A DNA stretch of 64,000 nucleotides from Thermorudis peleae (GCF_000744775.1 NZ_JQMP01000001.1:124001-188000); one strand, 5' to 3'; counted from the stretch's first letter, positions 36,216 to 45,530 are shown. Notes: generated from the sequence alone by a model not told the origin. A program made the numbers and translations.

Positions 36216-36512
36216 TTAAGGATACGACGGCGCGCAAGCTGGAATGGCCGGCAAGATACCGAGTTCGGTAAGGACTAGAGCGCGGTGCTTGCAATACGGG
36301 TAGTAGGCGCTGCCAGGGCAGGAACAGAGCAAATCGCCATCGAGGACCGTAACTTCATACGCAACGCCTGGCCGCGTACCACTTGTGACTGCCCAGTACC
36401 GCGGGTCGTCATTGAGGCGATATGCGCGAATGCCTTCCTTCCGCGCCTTCTTCGCTAGCCGATACCAGACCTCAAGCGGAATGAGTGTGGTTGGTCGTTC
36501 AGTTGTCATCAT
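36216..36512 (-). CDS. SWIM zinc-finger protein
   Basis: A 98-residue protein with a SWIM motif CxCx(n)CxH ('LLCSCPGSAYYPYCKHRALV') near the C-terminus and a basic N-terminal helix ('VWYRLAKKARKEGIRAYR'). The zinc motif can bind DNA or protein. ATG at 36512 (MMTTERP) has a GAGG nine bases upstream; an ATG at 36545 lacks one. It is 127 bases upstream of the VirB11-like gene on the same strand and may belong with it. Confidence 0.65.
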   Translation of the reverse strand: MMTTERPTTLIPLEVWYRLAKKARKEGIRAYRLNDDPRYWAVTSGTRPGVAYEVTVLDGDLLCSCPGSAYYPYCKHRALVLTELGILPAIPACAPSYP

Positions 36513-36653
36513 CGTTGGTGCCTCAAGTGTGTCGATCTCCAACATGACGTAAGTATGCCACAGTGGCACAGGTATCGTGCATGATGCCCGGGAATTGAGT
36601 ATGCTTGCACTGGTACTCCATCGTGCGTTGGCAAGAGCCGTCGAGGAACGACA

Positions 36654-37913
36654 ATGCGATTTGGGCGGCGTAGGCTCGTTGTGGCGGTGGTGGTTGCCAG
36701 CCTCATTGTCGGAGGTGGTGTCCATGCGGTGATGTCGCGCCCAGTCCGATCGACGCCGCCGAATGACCTTATCCCCGCTGGAATGGCGCAGGACCGGCCT
36801 AATCGCTATGAGGAACTCGATGCTGGCATCGCGGTTGTCCAGTCTGCGGACTTGCCAGACAGCGATCTGAGTGCAGTGAACGCGACACCGCTCATTCGAC
36901 TCAGTACCACAGCCCATCTACCGTTCGCGTGGTCACCTGATGGCTTGCGCTTTGCGACGGGTGCGCCGAGTCCAAACGGTGATGGCGATGGCGTACGGCT
37001 CTGGACACGGACAGGTCGGCTAGTGGCGGCAGTAGCTGGGCCGGGCCGTGGGGCGCGGCTTGTCGGGTTAAGCTGGTCACCCGACAGCTGGTTGGTCGCT
37101 GCAGCGTACACCACTGGTGTGATCCAGCTCTGGACAGCTGATGGCCATCCATGGCGAACGTTCATGATGCCAAATCCTGCAGCACACCTCCTTGCCGTTG
37201 CCTGGTCGCCGAATGGATCGATGCTGGCCGCAGGAGCGATTGCTGTGCCAGAGCCTCGTTTCAACATGGGGGGCTGGCTCGAAATTTGGCGCGTCGACGG
37301 CCAGGTGTTGAGCACGTGGGAAACCGGGAAAATGGCTGATACCGTAACCTTTACCTTACGGTGGTCACGTGATGGCTCGGTGCTTGTAGCGGGTGCGGGA
37401 CATGACTTCCTTGTCTGGCGCACGAACCAAGAACCGAGCTGCCGGATTGCTCCTCTTGGCGATACTCCGGTTCATGCCATCGACATTGCGCCAAATGGAC
37501 AGCTTGCTGCGCTTGGCGACGATAGCGGCGTGCTCACACTCTACGAACTTACCCACTGCACCGTCGTTGCTGAGCGTTCGTTGGGCATTGGAATGGTGAG
37601 TGGCATCGCCTTTTCGCCAGATGGCCAGTGGTTAGCGATTCGAGCCCGTTCGCTGACGGCCTTGCTTCGGCTTGACCGGCTCCACGGCCCATTGCAAATG
37701 CTGCCGATGACCGGCGGGATTACTGATCCCGCCTGGTCGCCCGATGGGCAATTCTTAGCGTTCGATGACAGTGTGTGGGATGTGAACAATAAAACGCCAG
37801 TCGTGACGTTGCAGGGATGCTCTGGCACTGCGCGCGCCTTAGCGTGGTCAAGCGATGGGCGCTTCCTGGCATGGGGCGGAGATGGAGCAATCTGCGTCTG
37901 GCCAATCCGTTAG
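36654..37913 (+). CDS. WD40-like beta-propeller protein with N-terminal signal or anchor
   Basis: A 419-residue protein. The N-terminus is basic then hydrophobic ('MRFGRRRLVVAVVVASLIVG'), which may be a signal peptide or membrane anchor. The rest is about six repeats around 'AWSPDG' or 'AWSPNG' with 'LWTADG'-like strands, a WD40/TolB-type propeller. No catalytic residue is expected. Function is unknown; it may bind cell-wall or extracellular ligands. It ends with a four-base overlap onto the convergent molybdopterin gene. Confidence 0.75.
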   Translation: MRFGRRRLVVAVVVASLIVGGGVHAVMSRPVRSTPPNDLIPAGMAQDRPNRYEELDAGIAVVQSADLPDSDLSAVNATPLIRLSTTAHLPFAWSPDGLRFATGAPSPNGDGDGVRLWTRTGRLVAAVAGPGRGARLVGLSWSPDSWLVAAAYTTGVIQLWTADGHPWRTFMMPNPAAHLLAVAWSPNGSMLAAGAIAVPEPRFNMGGWLEIWRVDGQVLSTWETGKMADTVTFTLRWSRDGSVLVAGAGHDFLVWRTNQEPSCRIAPLGDTPVHAIDIAPNGQLAALGDDSGVLTLYELTHCTVVAERSLGIGMVSGIAFSPDGQWLAIRARSLTALLRLDRLHGPLQMLPMTGGITDPAWSPDGQFLAFDDSVWDVNNKTPVVTLQGCSGTARALAWSSDGRFLAWGGDGAICVWPIR

Positions 37914-38383
37914 CGCGGTTGCTTTACGTCTTCGGTGAGCAGGACAATGCGGTCGACCCATTTAACACTTGTGGTACATGCGCCGCTAGGGACGATGAGT
38001 CGCCACGGCGCTCCGTGTTCGAGCGGCAGCGGCTGCCCGTTGAGCGTATCACAGAGAAGTGCGCTCTCGGCAACGGCACGCGGAAGACCGATCACGTAGT
38101 CGCCAGCGCCGATGTGGATAACACGAGCCTCGGGCAATGGCTCGGCAAGCGCGAGCACATCCTGCAGACGAAAGCCGCTCCACTCCTGTTGGGGCACGAC
38201 CCAGCCCTGCTGACACACAAAATCGGCGCGATAGCGAGAACGTGGCAACGCGTTCAGGTCGTTCGGCATTACGAGGAGTTGATGGCGTACCGCCCCGCAA
38301 ATCTGCAAGCGCGGATCTGTCTGCTGCTGTACTGCATGGTCAGGTACAGTATGCTGTGGGAGGTGTCGGTGAATTACTGGCAT
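37910..38383 (-). CDS. Sulfite-oxidase-type molybdopterin-binding domain protein
   Basis: A 157-residue protein matching the Oxidored_molyb fold: the Mo-coordinating Cys is in 'RADFVCQQGWVV', followed by 'WSGFRLQDVLALAEPLPEARVIHIGAGDYV', 'LPLEHGAPWRLIVPSG' and 'VKWVDRIVLL'. The start at 38383 follows AAGGAGG. No signal peptide is visible, and no separate haem or c-type cytochrome partner is nearby. It could be a soluble sulfite, nitrate or other oxidoreductase, or a cofactor-binding relative. Confidence 0.75.
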   Translation of the reverse strand: MPVIHRHLPQHTVPDHAVQQQTDPRLQICGAVRHQLLVMPNDLNALPRSRYRADFVCQQGWVVPQQEWSGFRLQDVLALAEPLPEARVIHIGAGDYVIGLPRAVAESALLCDTLNGQPLPLEHGAPWRLIVPSGACTTSVKWVDRIVLLTEDVKQPR

Positions 38384-38460
38384 TGTGTTCCTCCTTGCTA
38401 CTGAAGATAGCAGGAGGCATATGCGCGGGCAAGGCGCAAGGGGCGACAGTGGAAAGCACG

Positions 38461-38489
38461 AGTGGCCAAGCACACAGTGCTTGGCCACT
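38461..38489. terminator. Hairpin after the SnoaL gene
   Basis: AGTGGCCAAGCAC (38461-38473) pairs perfectly with GTGCTTGGCCACT (38477-38489), loop ACA. It follows the stop of the SnoaL gene on the minus strand; the T-rich GTTTATATT lies on the other side. Confidence 0.65.
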
Positions 38490-38521
38490 GTTTATATTGC
38501 GCTGAGGGCCTGTGACGTGCC

Positions 38522-38932
38522 TTACCCGGCGAGTTGCTGAATAAGCCCAAGTGTGTCCCAGGTAGTCCAGCTCTCGGTAATCTGCCCGTTGTCCAGGTGG
38601 AAGATATCGATCCCATCCATGGCAAACTGACGGCCGCTCGCTGGAAGACCCATAAATTCGCCCCGATGGGTGCCACGAATAGTTAAACGGACAGCTGCCT
38701 TATTGGGTTCAGCAATGAGATCTTCAACCGTTACCTGAAAATCCGGGAATGCTTCAAGGTAAATCTGCCGAAGCAGCAGTAAACCCTCTGGCCCTTCCGG
38801 GAATCCAGCAATGTTAGGGTCATGACGAACAAACGTTGGAGCGACGAGCGACAGGCATGTATCCTCATCGCCGCCGTTCCAGAAGTCCTCAAAGAAGCGC
38901 TCAAGGAGGACGCGTGTTTCTTCTGCACTCAT
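38522..38932 (-). CDS. SnoaL-like ester cyclase family protein
   Basis: A 136-residue protein of the SnoaL/polyketide-cyclase-like alpha+beta barrel ('LLERFFEDFWNGGDEDTCLS', 'FVRHDPNIAGFPEGPEG', 'EAFPDFQVTVEDLIAE', 'GTHRGEFMGLPASGRQ'). Many family members are small hydrolases or have unknown function. The ATG at 38932 (MSAEETRV) has AGGAAT upstream. It stands alone between hairpins. Confidence 0.8.
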   Translation of the reverse strand: MSAEETRVLLERFFEDFWNGGDEDTCLSLVAPTFVRHDPNIAGFPEGPEGLLLLRQIYLEAFPDFQVTVEDLIAEPNKAAVRLTIRGTHRGEFMGLPASGRQFAMDGIDIFHLDNGQITESWTTWDTLGLIQQLAG

Positions 38933-39064
38933 GGATATTCCTGCTTTCCAACGCCACTGGTGGCGCTTTCCAAACTGAACGACCATCGGAGTATAGCGAG
39001 TGCGCCGCAGAAAGGCAAACGGGGCACGACGATTGCAACGCGCGTCGTGCCCCGTCGCTGCGTG

Positions 39065-40849
39065 CTACGGCAGATAATCGAGTGGGTTAACCCACACTCC
39101 ATTGCGCATCATGCCAAAGTGGAGATGCGGACCCGTGGATGCGCCAGTACTGCCCATGGGGCCGAGATACTGCCCTTGGCTGACAATCTGACCGACGCTG
39201 ACTGCTGGGGGGCCAGCCATGTGACCGTACCAGGTGACAAAACCGTTGCCGTGATCGATCGCCACCGCATAGCCGTATCCAACCGTACTCCAGCCAGCGA
39301 AGATGACACGGCCACCGTCAGCCGCAACGATGGGTGTCCCCATCGCGTTCGCAATATCAACGCCTTGGTGGAAGTGAGCGTAGCCTTGATAGGGTGGCTC
39401 CATCCAGAACGATGTTGGGCCAAAGTATTGGGTAATTGTCCCCTGGGTTGGCCAAATGAAGTGGCCCGTTGCGCCGCCCCTCTGAGCGCGTTGCGGTTGC
39501 GTCTGGACAGCTGGCGCTGGCGCGCTGCTCGTCGTATTGTCCGCTGCTGGCGCCGCAGCTGGAGCAGGTGCAGCTGGAGCAGGTGCTGGCGTTGGCGTTG
39601 GTGGGGGCGGAGGTGGAGCTGGTGGTTTGCCACCTGGAATCATGACGAGTTGGCCGACACGGAGCTGGCCATTATTCCCTAGCCCGTTCAGCGGGTAGTT
39701 GCGAATCACGTCAGGAGTCACACCATATTTCTGGGCAAGGGATTCAACGGTGTCGCCGTCCTTGACCTGGACCATCACGCCGTCTGTCGGCAGAATGGCA
39801 AGACGTTGCCCGGGATAGATAAGGTCGCCGTCTGGGAGGCTGTTTGCCCAAATGATTGTCTCTGGTCGTAATCCAAAGTATTGCGCGATCGTTGCGAGTG
39901 TATCCCCTGGACGGACAGTGTAGAGCAGCACTTGTGTGCGGGCCGGCATCTTCCCCCCGGGCACCATGATCATCTTGTAGGGGGCGAGGTCAGCGTCGCT
40001 CTGCACACCATTGGGGGCGTAGTTGGTGATGGCGCTGATATCAACTTGATAGCGTGCAGCGATGCTCGCGAGGGTATCACCATCGTGGACAATGTGCAGC
40101 ATACCGTCGACTGGCGGTACCCGGATTGGCGTGCCAGCGGGGAGGGGTGCAAGTGGGTCACTCATCCCGTTTGCCCACAGAAGCGTATCAACACTTCGCT
40201 TTGTCTGGCGAGCAATGTCAGCAAGAGTTTGTCCCGCTTCAGCAGTGACAATCCGGATGTTCAGCTGGTTGGGAATGACCGGACTGGATGAAACGCTGAA
40301 ATAACCGGAGAGTGGGTCGACACCGCTTGCGCCGCCGACTGAGCCAGCCGCTGTTGTCAGGGTTGTAGAACCAGTAAGCATTGTCTGCAAATCACCAAGT
40401 TGCTCTGTGTTGCCAGCTGGGGCTGGTGCCGGGGTTGGCGTAGGAGCCATGCGATTCCAGAAACCATGGCCAGCAATGATAGTAACGATAATGGCTAGCA
40501 AGACGAGATGGCCAAGCCAGGTAGGACGCTGCAGAGCTGTGCGGAGCGTTGCTGGTGGTGCAGGTGGCATCGGTGGGTGCCGGGTAATGATCGTGTGCGG
40601 TCGAGGGCGTACTGTTGGAGTGGTCGCATGAGCAGGCACTGGCATGCTTGGCCGCGCGGCAGGCTCGTTGGCTGCTGGTGTCTCGACTGGCGGCTGGACG
40701 CCGTTGCCGCCGATTGTTGATGGCGGTGGTGCTGCAGGCGAGGGCGCCGCAATGGGCTGCTCATCGTCGATGCTTGGACGCCAGCCGAAGACTGGTTGCG
40801 GTGGCTCGGCGCTCACTCGATGACTGGTGTGTGACTCACGCTGACTCAC
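39065..40849 (-). CDS. M23 endopeptidase with four LysM domains
   Basis: A 594-residue envelope protein. A Pro-rich cytoplasmic part and one helix ('LGHLVLLAIIVTIIAGHGFW') lead to four LysM repeats ('AGQTLADIARQTKRSVDTLL', 'DGDTLASIAARYQVDISAI', 'PGDTLATIAQYFGLRPETII', 'DGDTVESLAQKYGVTPDVI'), a Pro/Ala linker and an M23 domain with 'HFHQGVDIANAMGTP' and the metal motif 'GPHLHFGMM'. It should cut or bind peptidoglycan. The GTG at 40849 follows GGAGG and overlaps the carboxypeptidase stop (GTGA). Confidence 0.92.
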   Translation of the reverse strand: MSQRESHTSHRVSAEPPQPVFGWRPSIDDEQPIAAPSPAAPPPSTIGGNGVQPPVETPAANEPAARPSMPVPAHATTPTVRPRPHTIITRHPPMPPAPPATLRTALQRPTWLGHLVLLAIIVTIIAGHGFWNRMAPTPTPAPAPAGNTEQLGDLQTMLTGSTTLTTAAGSVGGASGVDPLSGYFSVSSSPVIPNQLNIRIVTAEAGQTLADIARQTKRSVDTLLWANGMSDPLAPLPAGTPIRVPPVDGMLHIVHDGDTLASIAARYQVDISAITNYAPNGVQSDADLAPYKMIMVPGGKMPARTQVLLYTVRPGDTLATIAQYFGLRPETIIWANSLPDGDLIYPGQRLAILPTDGVMVQVKDGDTVESLAQKYGVTPDVIRNYPLNGLGNNGQLRVGQLVMIPGGKPPAPPPPPPTPTPAPAPAAPAPAAAPAADNTTSSAPAPAVQTQPQRAQRGGATGHFIWPTQGTITQYFGPTSFWMEPPYQGYAHFHQGVDIANAMGTPIVAADGGRVIFAGWSTVGYGYAVAIDHGNGFVTWYGHMAGPPAVSVGQIVSQGQYLGPMGSTGASTGPHLHFGMMRNGVWVNPLDYLP

Positions 40850-41826
40850 GCACTTCCTCCCTTGGTCGAGCTTTGTCGTCGTGCCAGGCGGGCGACCCAC
40901 TGAATCAGCGCGCGGGCGTCGGCGTAGCGGTCTGCGCTCTGCAAGATGACGCCAAGGTAGGTATGGTCGCTCGTCTGCCAGGCGAAGACGAGACATTCAC
41001 CAGCTGCTGGTGTTGTCCCGGTCTTCAGCCCGAAGACTCCGTCTTGTCCGAGAAGCTGGTTTGTATTCGTCAGTTGTAATGTCCGCTGATGCGGGCCACC
41101 GATACGCACAGTCGCTTGGGGCATTGCGGCGATGCGCGGTAACACGGGATCGGCAAGGAAGGCCTCGGCAGCCTTGGCAAGATCGGCCGCAGTCGTGTGT
41201 TGCCCAGGGGCATCATCGCCGTCCGGCGTGGTAAATGTCGTGTTCTGCATTCCGAGTTCTTTGGCCAGCTGGTTCATTGCCACGACGAAGCGTTGCTCAG
41301 GCGCTCGATCAGCAGGCTGGGTGAGTTGTGAGCCGATGTGGTGGGCCAGGACACGCGCAGCGTCGTTGCCGGAAGGCAAAAGCAGGCCAACAAGCAGATC
41401 GTGGACGGTGACCGTATCGCCGGGTTGTAACCCCATCGCTGAATCCTCAACGGGGTTGACGACATCAGCTGGGTCGACTGAGACGATGTCTTCAGAATGA
41501 GCCAGCCGAGTGGTCAAGAGTGCCGTGATGATCTTCGTTGTGCTTGCTGGCGCGAGCGGCTGGTTTGGATTGAGCGCGAAGATCGTCCGGTGTGCTGTGA
41601 CATCAACAACCACTGCAGCGGAGGCGCTTAAAGCTGGAGGCGTTGGGGTTGCGGTGGGTGGCGGCGAAGGAGTAACAACAACTGAGAGAGTCACAGCAGC
41701 ATGGGCTGAGACTCCGTCGTTCCCCCGACTGTGCTGGCTGTAGCGATAGACGCTTGCTCCGACAATTGCACTGCTGACCAGAAGCAGTGCAATGCCAAGA
41801 ACAATGCGCAGTCTCGCCACCCCCAA
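40846..41826 (-). CDS. D-alanyl-D-alanine carboxypeptidase, PBP5-type
   Basis: A 326-residue S11 peptidase with one N-terminal signal/anchor helix ('RIVLGIALLLVSSAIVGASV') and the three catalytic motifs: SxxK at Ser95-Lys98 ('ASTTKIITAL'), SGN ('LLPSGNDAARV') and KTG ('FGLKTGTTPAAG'). It removes the terminal D-Ala from peptidoglycan stem peptides and its end is coupled to the M23/LysM gene, giving a small cell-wall remodelling unit. Confidence 0.92.
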   Translation of the reverse strand: MGVARLRIVLGIALLLVSSAIVGASVYRYSQHSRGNDGVSAHAAVTLSVVVTPSPPPTATPTPPALSASAAVVVDVTAHRTIFALNPNQPLAPASTTKIITALLTTRLAHSEDIVSVDPADVVNPVEDSAMGLQPGDTVTVHDLLVGLLLPSGNDAARVLAHHIGSQLTQPADRAPEQRFVVAMNQLAKELGMQNTTFTTPDGDDAPGQHTTAADLAKAAEAFLADPVLPRIAAMPQATVRIGGPHQRTLQLTNTNQLLGQDGVFGLKTGTTPAAGECLVFAWQTSDHTYLGVILQSADRYADARALIQWVARLARRQSSTKGGSA

Positions 41827-41882
41827 TCCTCCGCCCTTCCCGGGTTACTCCGGCCCGCGCTGATTGTAGCGCATGACGGCGT

Positions 41883-42773
41883 CTAGATGTGCCATGGGCA
41901 TGCCATCATCATGCGCATTGCTGCATCACCATGTGGCCAGAAGCGAAGGCGTGCTGGCCATAGTGGCAACGTCATGCGTATGAGGGTTGTAATCATGCGC
42001 AATCGGCGTGCATCAACTGCTGAGGCTGGAAAACCGTAGTCGGCTCGGATTGGTGCCGGCAACCAGCCGAGCGTGACCAAGCGGAGCAGCGCAGCGGCAG
42101 GCTGGAGGAGCGGCGGCAACGGTGGCCAGAGAAGATGACGAGCAAGGGCACGCGCTGTCGCCGAGACGGTAATGTGACCACTTGTGAACATGGCGGCAAG
42201 GTAACGGCGTAACTCGTCCCAGGTGCCGGGGAACGTGCCGACTGGAACCTGCAGCCAATACTCCATGACGCGACTCGCCTGGCAGTACAGATCACGCTCG
42301 GCAGACGAGAGTGGCGCAACGAGTGTCTCGTATGCCAGGAGCACGCTTTCGATCAGGGTTGCGTGAACCCAGGTGAGCAGCGCAGGATCCTCAGCTGTGT
42401 AAAACGTACCGACCGGATACGGCCCAATGGCCTCAGTGAGGGTACCGTGGACTCGGCTATGGACGCGAAGAATGTGGCGCGCTGTACGACGAGCCACAGC
42501 CGGCGGGCCAAAGGTGAATGCGCACATCGCCCTGACGGTGCGAGAAACGCGGGCGAGCATCGCCGCATTGCTGTCGCGGAAATGACTATGGTCGGCGACT
42601 CCGGCTGCAACCAATGGATGAGCAAGTTGCAACAGCACGGCACGCCCCCAGCTAATGAGGACTATCCGCTCACGATTCACTCGCTGGGCGACAAGAAAAG
42701 CGTCGTTGGGAATGCCTTGCACCCGTAACCAATCCTGGTAAGTCCGTCCTCCAACGAGGCTCGGTACTGTCAT
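41883..42773 (-). CDS. DUF2236/MpaB-like oxygenase family protein
   Basis: A 296-residue helical protein of the DUF2236 (MpaB, latex-clearing-protein) family: 'ISWGRAVLLQLAHPLVAAGV', 'DHSHFRDS', 'GPYPVGTFYTAEDPALLTWVHATLIES' in the middle and a C-terminal 'PASAVDARRLRMI'. In some relatives His residues in these blocks bind haem b. Substrate is unknown. It starts next to a 17-bp hairpin. Confidence 0.75.
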   Translation of the reverse strand: MTVPSLVGGRTYQDWLRVQGIPNDAFLVAQRVNRERIVLISWGRAVLLQLAHPLVAAGVADHSHFRDSNAAMLARVSRTVRAMCAFTFGPPAVARRTARHILRVHSRVHGTLTEAIGPYPVGTFYTAEDPALLTWVHATLIESVLLAYETLVAPLSSAERDLYCQASRVMEYWLQVPVGTFPGTWDELRRYLAAMFTSGHITVSATARALARHLLWPPLPPLLQPAAALLRLVTLGWLPAPIRADYGFPASAVDARRLRMITTLIRMTLPLWPARLRFWPHGDAAMRMMMACPWHI

Positions 42774-42790
42774 TACGCGCCTTTCCCCGC

Positions 42791-42837
42791 CGTTGGTGAG
42801 GCATCAGCCAATCCTGCAGACTGATGCCTCACCAACG
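42791..42837. terminator. Terminator-like hairpin after htrA
   Basis: CGTTGGTGAGGCATCAG (42791-42807) is perfectly complementary to 42821-42837, with a 13-base loop. It lies after the htrA stop on the minus strand and just before the DUF2236 gene, so it likely ends the htrA transcript. Confidence 0.8.
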
Positions 42838-42857
42838 AGTGCGAGGGTATACGTGTA

Positions 42858-44018
42858 CTACTTTATGACGGGGGCCTGTCCAAGCGTTGCGGTGATGGTC
42901 TGTTGCTGGCCGTTGCGGTTGATTGTCAAGGTCAACTTGTCACCCGGCTTGTGTGAGCGAATGACCTGTTCAAGGTCGCTTATTGACGTCATGTTCTTGC
43001 CATCCGCCTGGATCACAACATCACCTGGCCGGAGGCCAGCTTGCGCCGCTGGGCTGCCCGGTGATACGTCGACAATCAGCACGCCTTGATTGACTGGCAG
43101 GTTGTAGCGTGCTGCCAAGGCCGGAGTGACCGTCACGCCGGCAACGCCAAGGTAGCCTTGTGGTGTGCCAGAGAGCAGTTGTTGGACGATTTGCTTTGCC
43201 TGGTTAATTGCGATAGCGAACCCGATGCCCTCGGCCGATTGAATCTTCGCGGTGTTGATGCCAATCACGTTGCCATTGAGGTCAACAAGCGGGCCACCAG
43301 AGTTCCCAGGGTTAATCGCCGCGTCGGTCTGAATGAGATGCTCCATGGTCGTGCCACCGGTCTCTTGGGCGCTCAGTGTCCGGTTGAGCGCACTGACAAT
43401 GCCAACAGTAACCGTTGGTCCGCCTTCAAGGCCGAGCGCATTGCCGATCGCGACGACCCATTGACCGATCTTGAGCTGGTCGCTGTCGCCCAAGGTGGCA
43501 ACAGGAAGGTTCGTGCCGTCAATCTTGATGACCGCGATGTCGTTCTGCGGTGAGCGGCCAATGAGCTGTGCCTGGAACTTGCGACCATCAGAGAGCACTA
43601 CGGTAATCGATTGGGCATCACCAACGACGTGATCGTTGGTCAGGATGTAGCCCTTTGGGTCAAAGATGACGCCAGAGCCAACGCCTTGGACGACTTGGCC
43701 AAAACCAAAGGCCGTCGGGCTCACTGTCCGGACCGAAATATAGACGACCGACGGAAGCACCTTCTGTGCAACGGCTTCAACCGCCGTCGAAAGATCTTGA
43801 CTCCCGGCACTCGCTGCCGCGCTGGTCGACTGGCCGGATGATGCGTTTGGAGTTGTGGATGTTGCTGGCGTCGTCGTGGTAGTGGAGGTGACAGCTGTAG
43901 CAGCCGTTGGAGAGGTGTTGGTGCTTGTTGCTGTTGCCTGGCGGGATGAGCAGGCTGTTAACACCATGCTGAACACCAGCATGAGAACGATGAACAAGCT
44001 CGCTATCCGTGCGCGCAT
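42858..44018 (-). CDS. HtrA/DegP-type serine protease, lipoprotein
   Basis: A 386-residue envelope protease. It begins with a lipoprotein signal ending at Cys23 ('MVLTACSS'), a Ser/Thr-rich linker, a trypsin-like domain with 'LTNDHVVGDAQSI', 'RSPQNDIAVIKID' and the active-site 'NPGNSGGPLVDLNG', and one PDZ domain ('GVLIVDVSPGSPAAQAGLRPG'). It degrades or refolds misfolded envelope proteins. ATG at 44018 follows AAGGAGCTCACG. It is divergent from an ECF sigma gene, which suggests linked stress control. Confidence 0.93.
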   Translation of the reverse strand: MRARIASLFIVLMLVFSMVLTACSSRQATATSTNTSPTAATAVTSTTTTTPATSTTPNASSGQSTSAAASAGSQDLSTAVEAVAQKVLPSVVYISVRTVSPTAFGFGQVVQGVGSGVIFDPKGYILTNDHVVGDAQSITVVLSDGRKFQAQLIGRSPQNDIAVIKIDGTNLPVATLGDSDQLKIGQWVVAIGNALGLEGGPTVTVGIVSALNRTLSAQETGGTTMEHLIQTDAAINPGNSGGPLVDLNGNVIGINTAKIQSAEGIGFAIAINQAKQIVQQLLSGTPQGYLGVAGVTVTPALAARYNLPVNQGVLIVDVSPGSPAAQAGLRPGDVVIQADGKNMTSISDLEQVIRSHKPGDKLTLTINRNGQQQTITATLGQAPVIK

Positions 44019-44091
44019 CGTGAGCTCCTTCCACTCCGTCGAGACATGGGTTGAAACCAGGCGCCATCCCATGCCCTGCTTCGGTCACTGT

Positions 44092-44129
44092 GGGGTATGA
44101 TACCCCCAGCACGTAACCCAACTGTAACC
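44092..44129. promoter_or_regulatory. Palindrome and direct repeats in htrA/sigma divergent promoter
   Basis: GGGGTATGATACCCC (44092-44106) is a 15-base palindrome holding TATGAT. Then GTAACC at 44113-44118 repeats at 44124-44129, 11 bases apart, as in tandem regulator sites. They are centred between the divergent starts at 44018 and 44158. Confidence 0.5.
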
Positions 44130-44157
44130 ATGCGCATGCAGGGATGGGGATGGCCCT

Positions 44158-44745
44158 GTGGTTGGTCAAGAAGAACTGAGCGACGAGGCGTTATTGCAGG
44201 CAATGCGCGCGCGTCAACCAGAGGCGCTCGCTCAGCTCTACGACCGCTATGCGGCGGCTGTGTACAGTCTTGCCCGCATGATCACGCGGGATGACGGAGC
44301 CGCTGAGGATGTCACGCAGGAGGTGTTTCTGCGGCTTTGGCAAGCCCCGGAGCTGTATGTGCCAGAGCGTGGCCCGTTTGCACCGTGGCTGCTACGCGTT
44401 ACTCGCAATCGCGCGCTTGATTGGGTACGGCAACGCCGGCGAGGCACGGCCTCACTTGAAGTGATCATCGATGAACGTGGGGTTGAGCCGGCTGATGGAG
44501 GTGACGATCCAGCAGCGCTTGCTGAGCGTACGATACTGGCAGAGCATGTGCGGCAGGCGCTTGCTGAACTTGAGCCCAGCCAGCGGCAGGTGCTGGAATT
44601 TGCCTACTTTGCTGGGTTGACACAGCGGGAAATGGCGGACATGCTCGGTATCCCGCTCGGGACGGTGAAGACGCGTGTGCGAGCTGGCATGCGTCGACTT
44701 GCGGAATTGCTGGCACGAGAGCGAATATGGACAGAGACGGAGTGA
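44158..44745 (+). CDS. ECF RNA polymerase sigma factor
   Basis: A 195-residue sigma-70 family factor. Region 2 ('ALAQLYDRYAAAVYSLARMI', 'DVTQEVFLRLWQAPE', 'FAPWLLRVTRNRALDWVRQ') is followed by region 4.2 with the helix-turn-helix 'LTQREMADMLGIPLGTVKTR'. The GTG at 44158 is the likely start; the ribosome site (GGGATGGGG) is weak. It is followed immediately by its anti-sigma gene, which overlaps it by 19 bases, the usual pairing. Confidence 0.94.
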   Translation: MVGQEELSDEALLQAMRARQPEALAQLYDRYAAAVYSLARMITRDDGAAEDVTQEVFLRLWQAPELYVPERGPFAPWLLRVTRNRALDWVRQRRRGTASLEVIIDERGVEPADGGDDPAALAERTILAEHVRQALAELEPSQRQVLEFAYFAGLTQREMADMLGIPLGTVKTRVRAGMRRLAELLARERIWTETE

Positions 44746-45530
44746 TACATCAGCATATCTGGGATGATCTGCCCGCCTACGCGCTTGGAGCGCTCGCCGA
44801 TGAAGAAGCACAGCGTGTGGCAGTTCATCTGCGTGCCTGTGCAGTGTGCCAAGCTGAGCTTGCCCGGCTTGATATCGCGGCGGCTGCACTCGGATTCGCT
44901 CTTCCCCTGACATCTCCGCCAGCGGCCCTGAGGGCCCGTGTCCTCGCCATGGCTGCGGGGCCACCCGCTGCAGTGCCAACAGGTCGCGTGGTTGTCCCAG
45001 TGCAACGGCAGCACTGGCTGACACGGCTCCGCCGGGTCGCTTGGGCGGCAGCTCTTGTTGCTCTGCTGGTTGAAAGTGCCGTGCTTGGCATGCTGGGTGT
45101 ACGCCTCGAGCACGCTGAACGTGCCCAAGCGCAAGCGAACGCGCGTCTGGCGCAGATGCTTGCTACATTACGTCAAGCAGGATGGTCAGCGCCACTCCTT
45201 GGAGAGTCCAACGGTGCTGCTCCTGTCTCTGGGCGAGTCTATGTCGATCCCCAGGGGACGGCTGGTGTGCTGATCATTGATGGCCTGCCGCCATTGCCAT
45301 CCCAGAACCTCTACCAGGTTTGGCTGATCCGGCCAGATGGACAGCGCGTCAACGGCGGTGTCTTCACGGTTGATCACTCTCGTCAGGCGATGGTGCTCTT
45401 GCACACGCCCGATCCATGGACAGCCTTTATTGGTATGGGGATTACCATTGAGCCAAGTCCGGGAGGAAGCATACGGCCAACGGGGCCCCGTGTTGCTGGA
45501 TGTACGTGGGATTGGGCAAAGGGATATTAG
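44727..45530 (+). CDS. RskA-like membrane anti-sigma factor
   Basis: A 267-residue protein with a zinc-binding anti-sigma motif HxxxCxxC (His34, Cys38, Cys41; 'HLRACAVCQAE'), one membrane helix ('AWAAALVALLVESAVLGML') and an extracytoplasmic RskA C-terminal domain ('LPPLPSQNLYQVWLIRPDG'). It should hold the sigma factor at the membrane until a signal triggers proteolysis. The start overlaps the sigma gene by 19 bases, so synthesis is coupled. Confidence 0.93.
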   Translation: MDRDGVIHQHIWDDLPAYALGALADEEAQRVAVHLRACAVCQAELARLDIAAAALGFALPLTSPPAALRARVLAMAAGPPAAVPTGRVVVPVQRQHWLTRLRRVAWAAALVALLVESAVLGMLGVRLEHAERAQAQANARLAQMLATLRQAGWSAPLLGESNGAAPVSGRVYVDPQGTAGVLIIDGLPPLPSQNLYQVWLIRPDGQRVNGGVFTVDHSRQAMVLLHTPDPWTAFIGMGITIEPSPGGSIRPTGPRVAGCTWDWAKGY

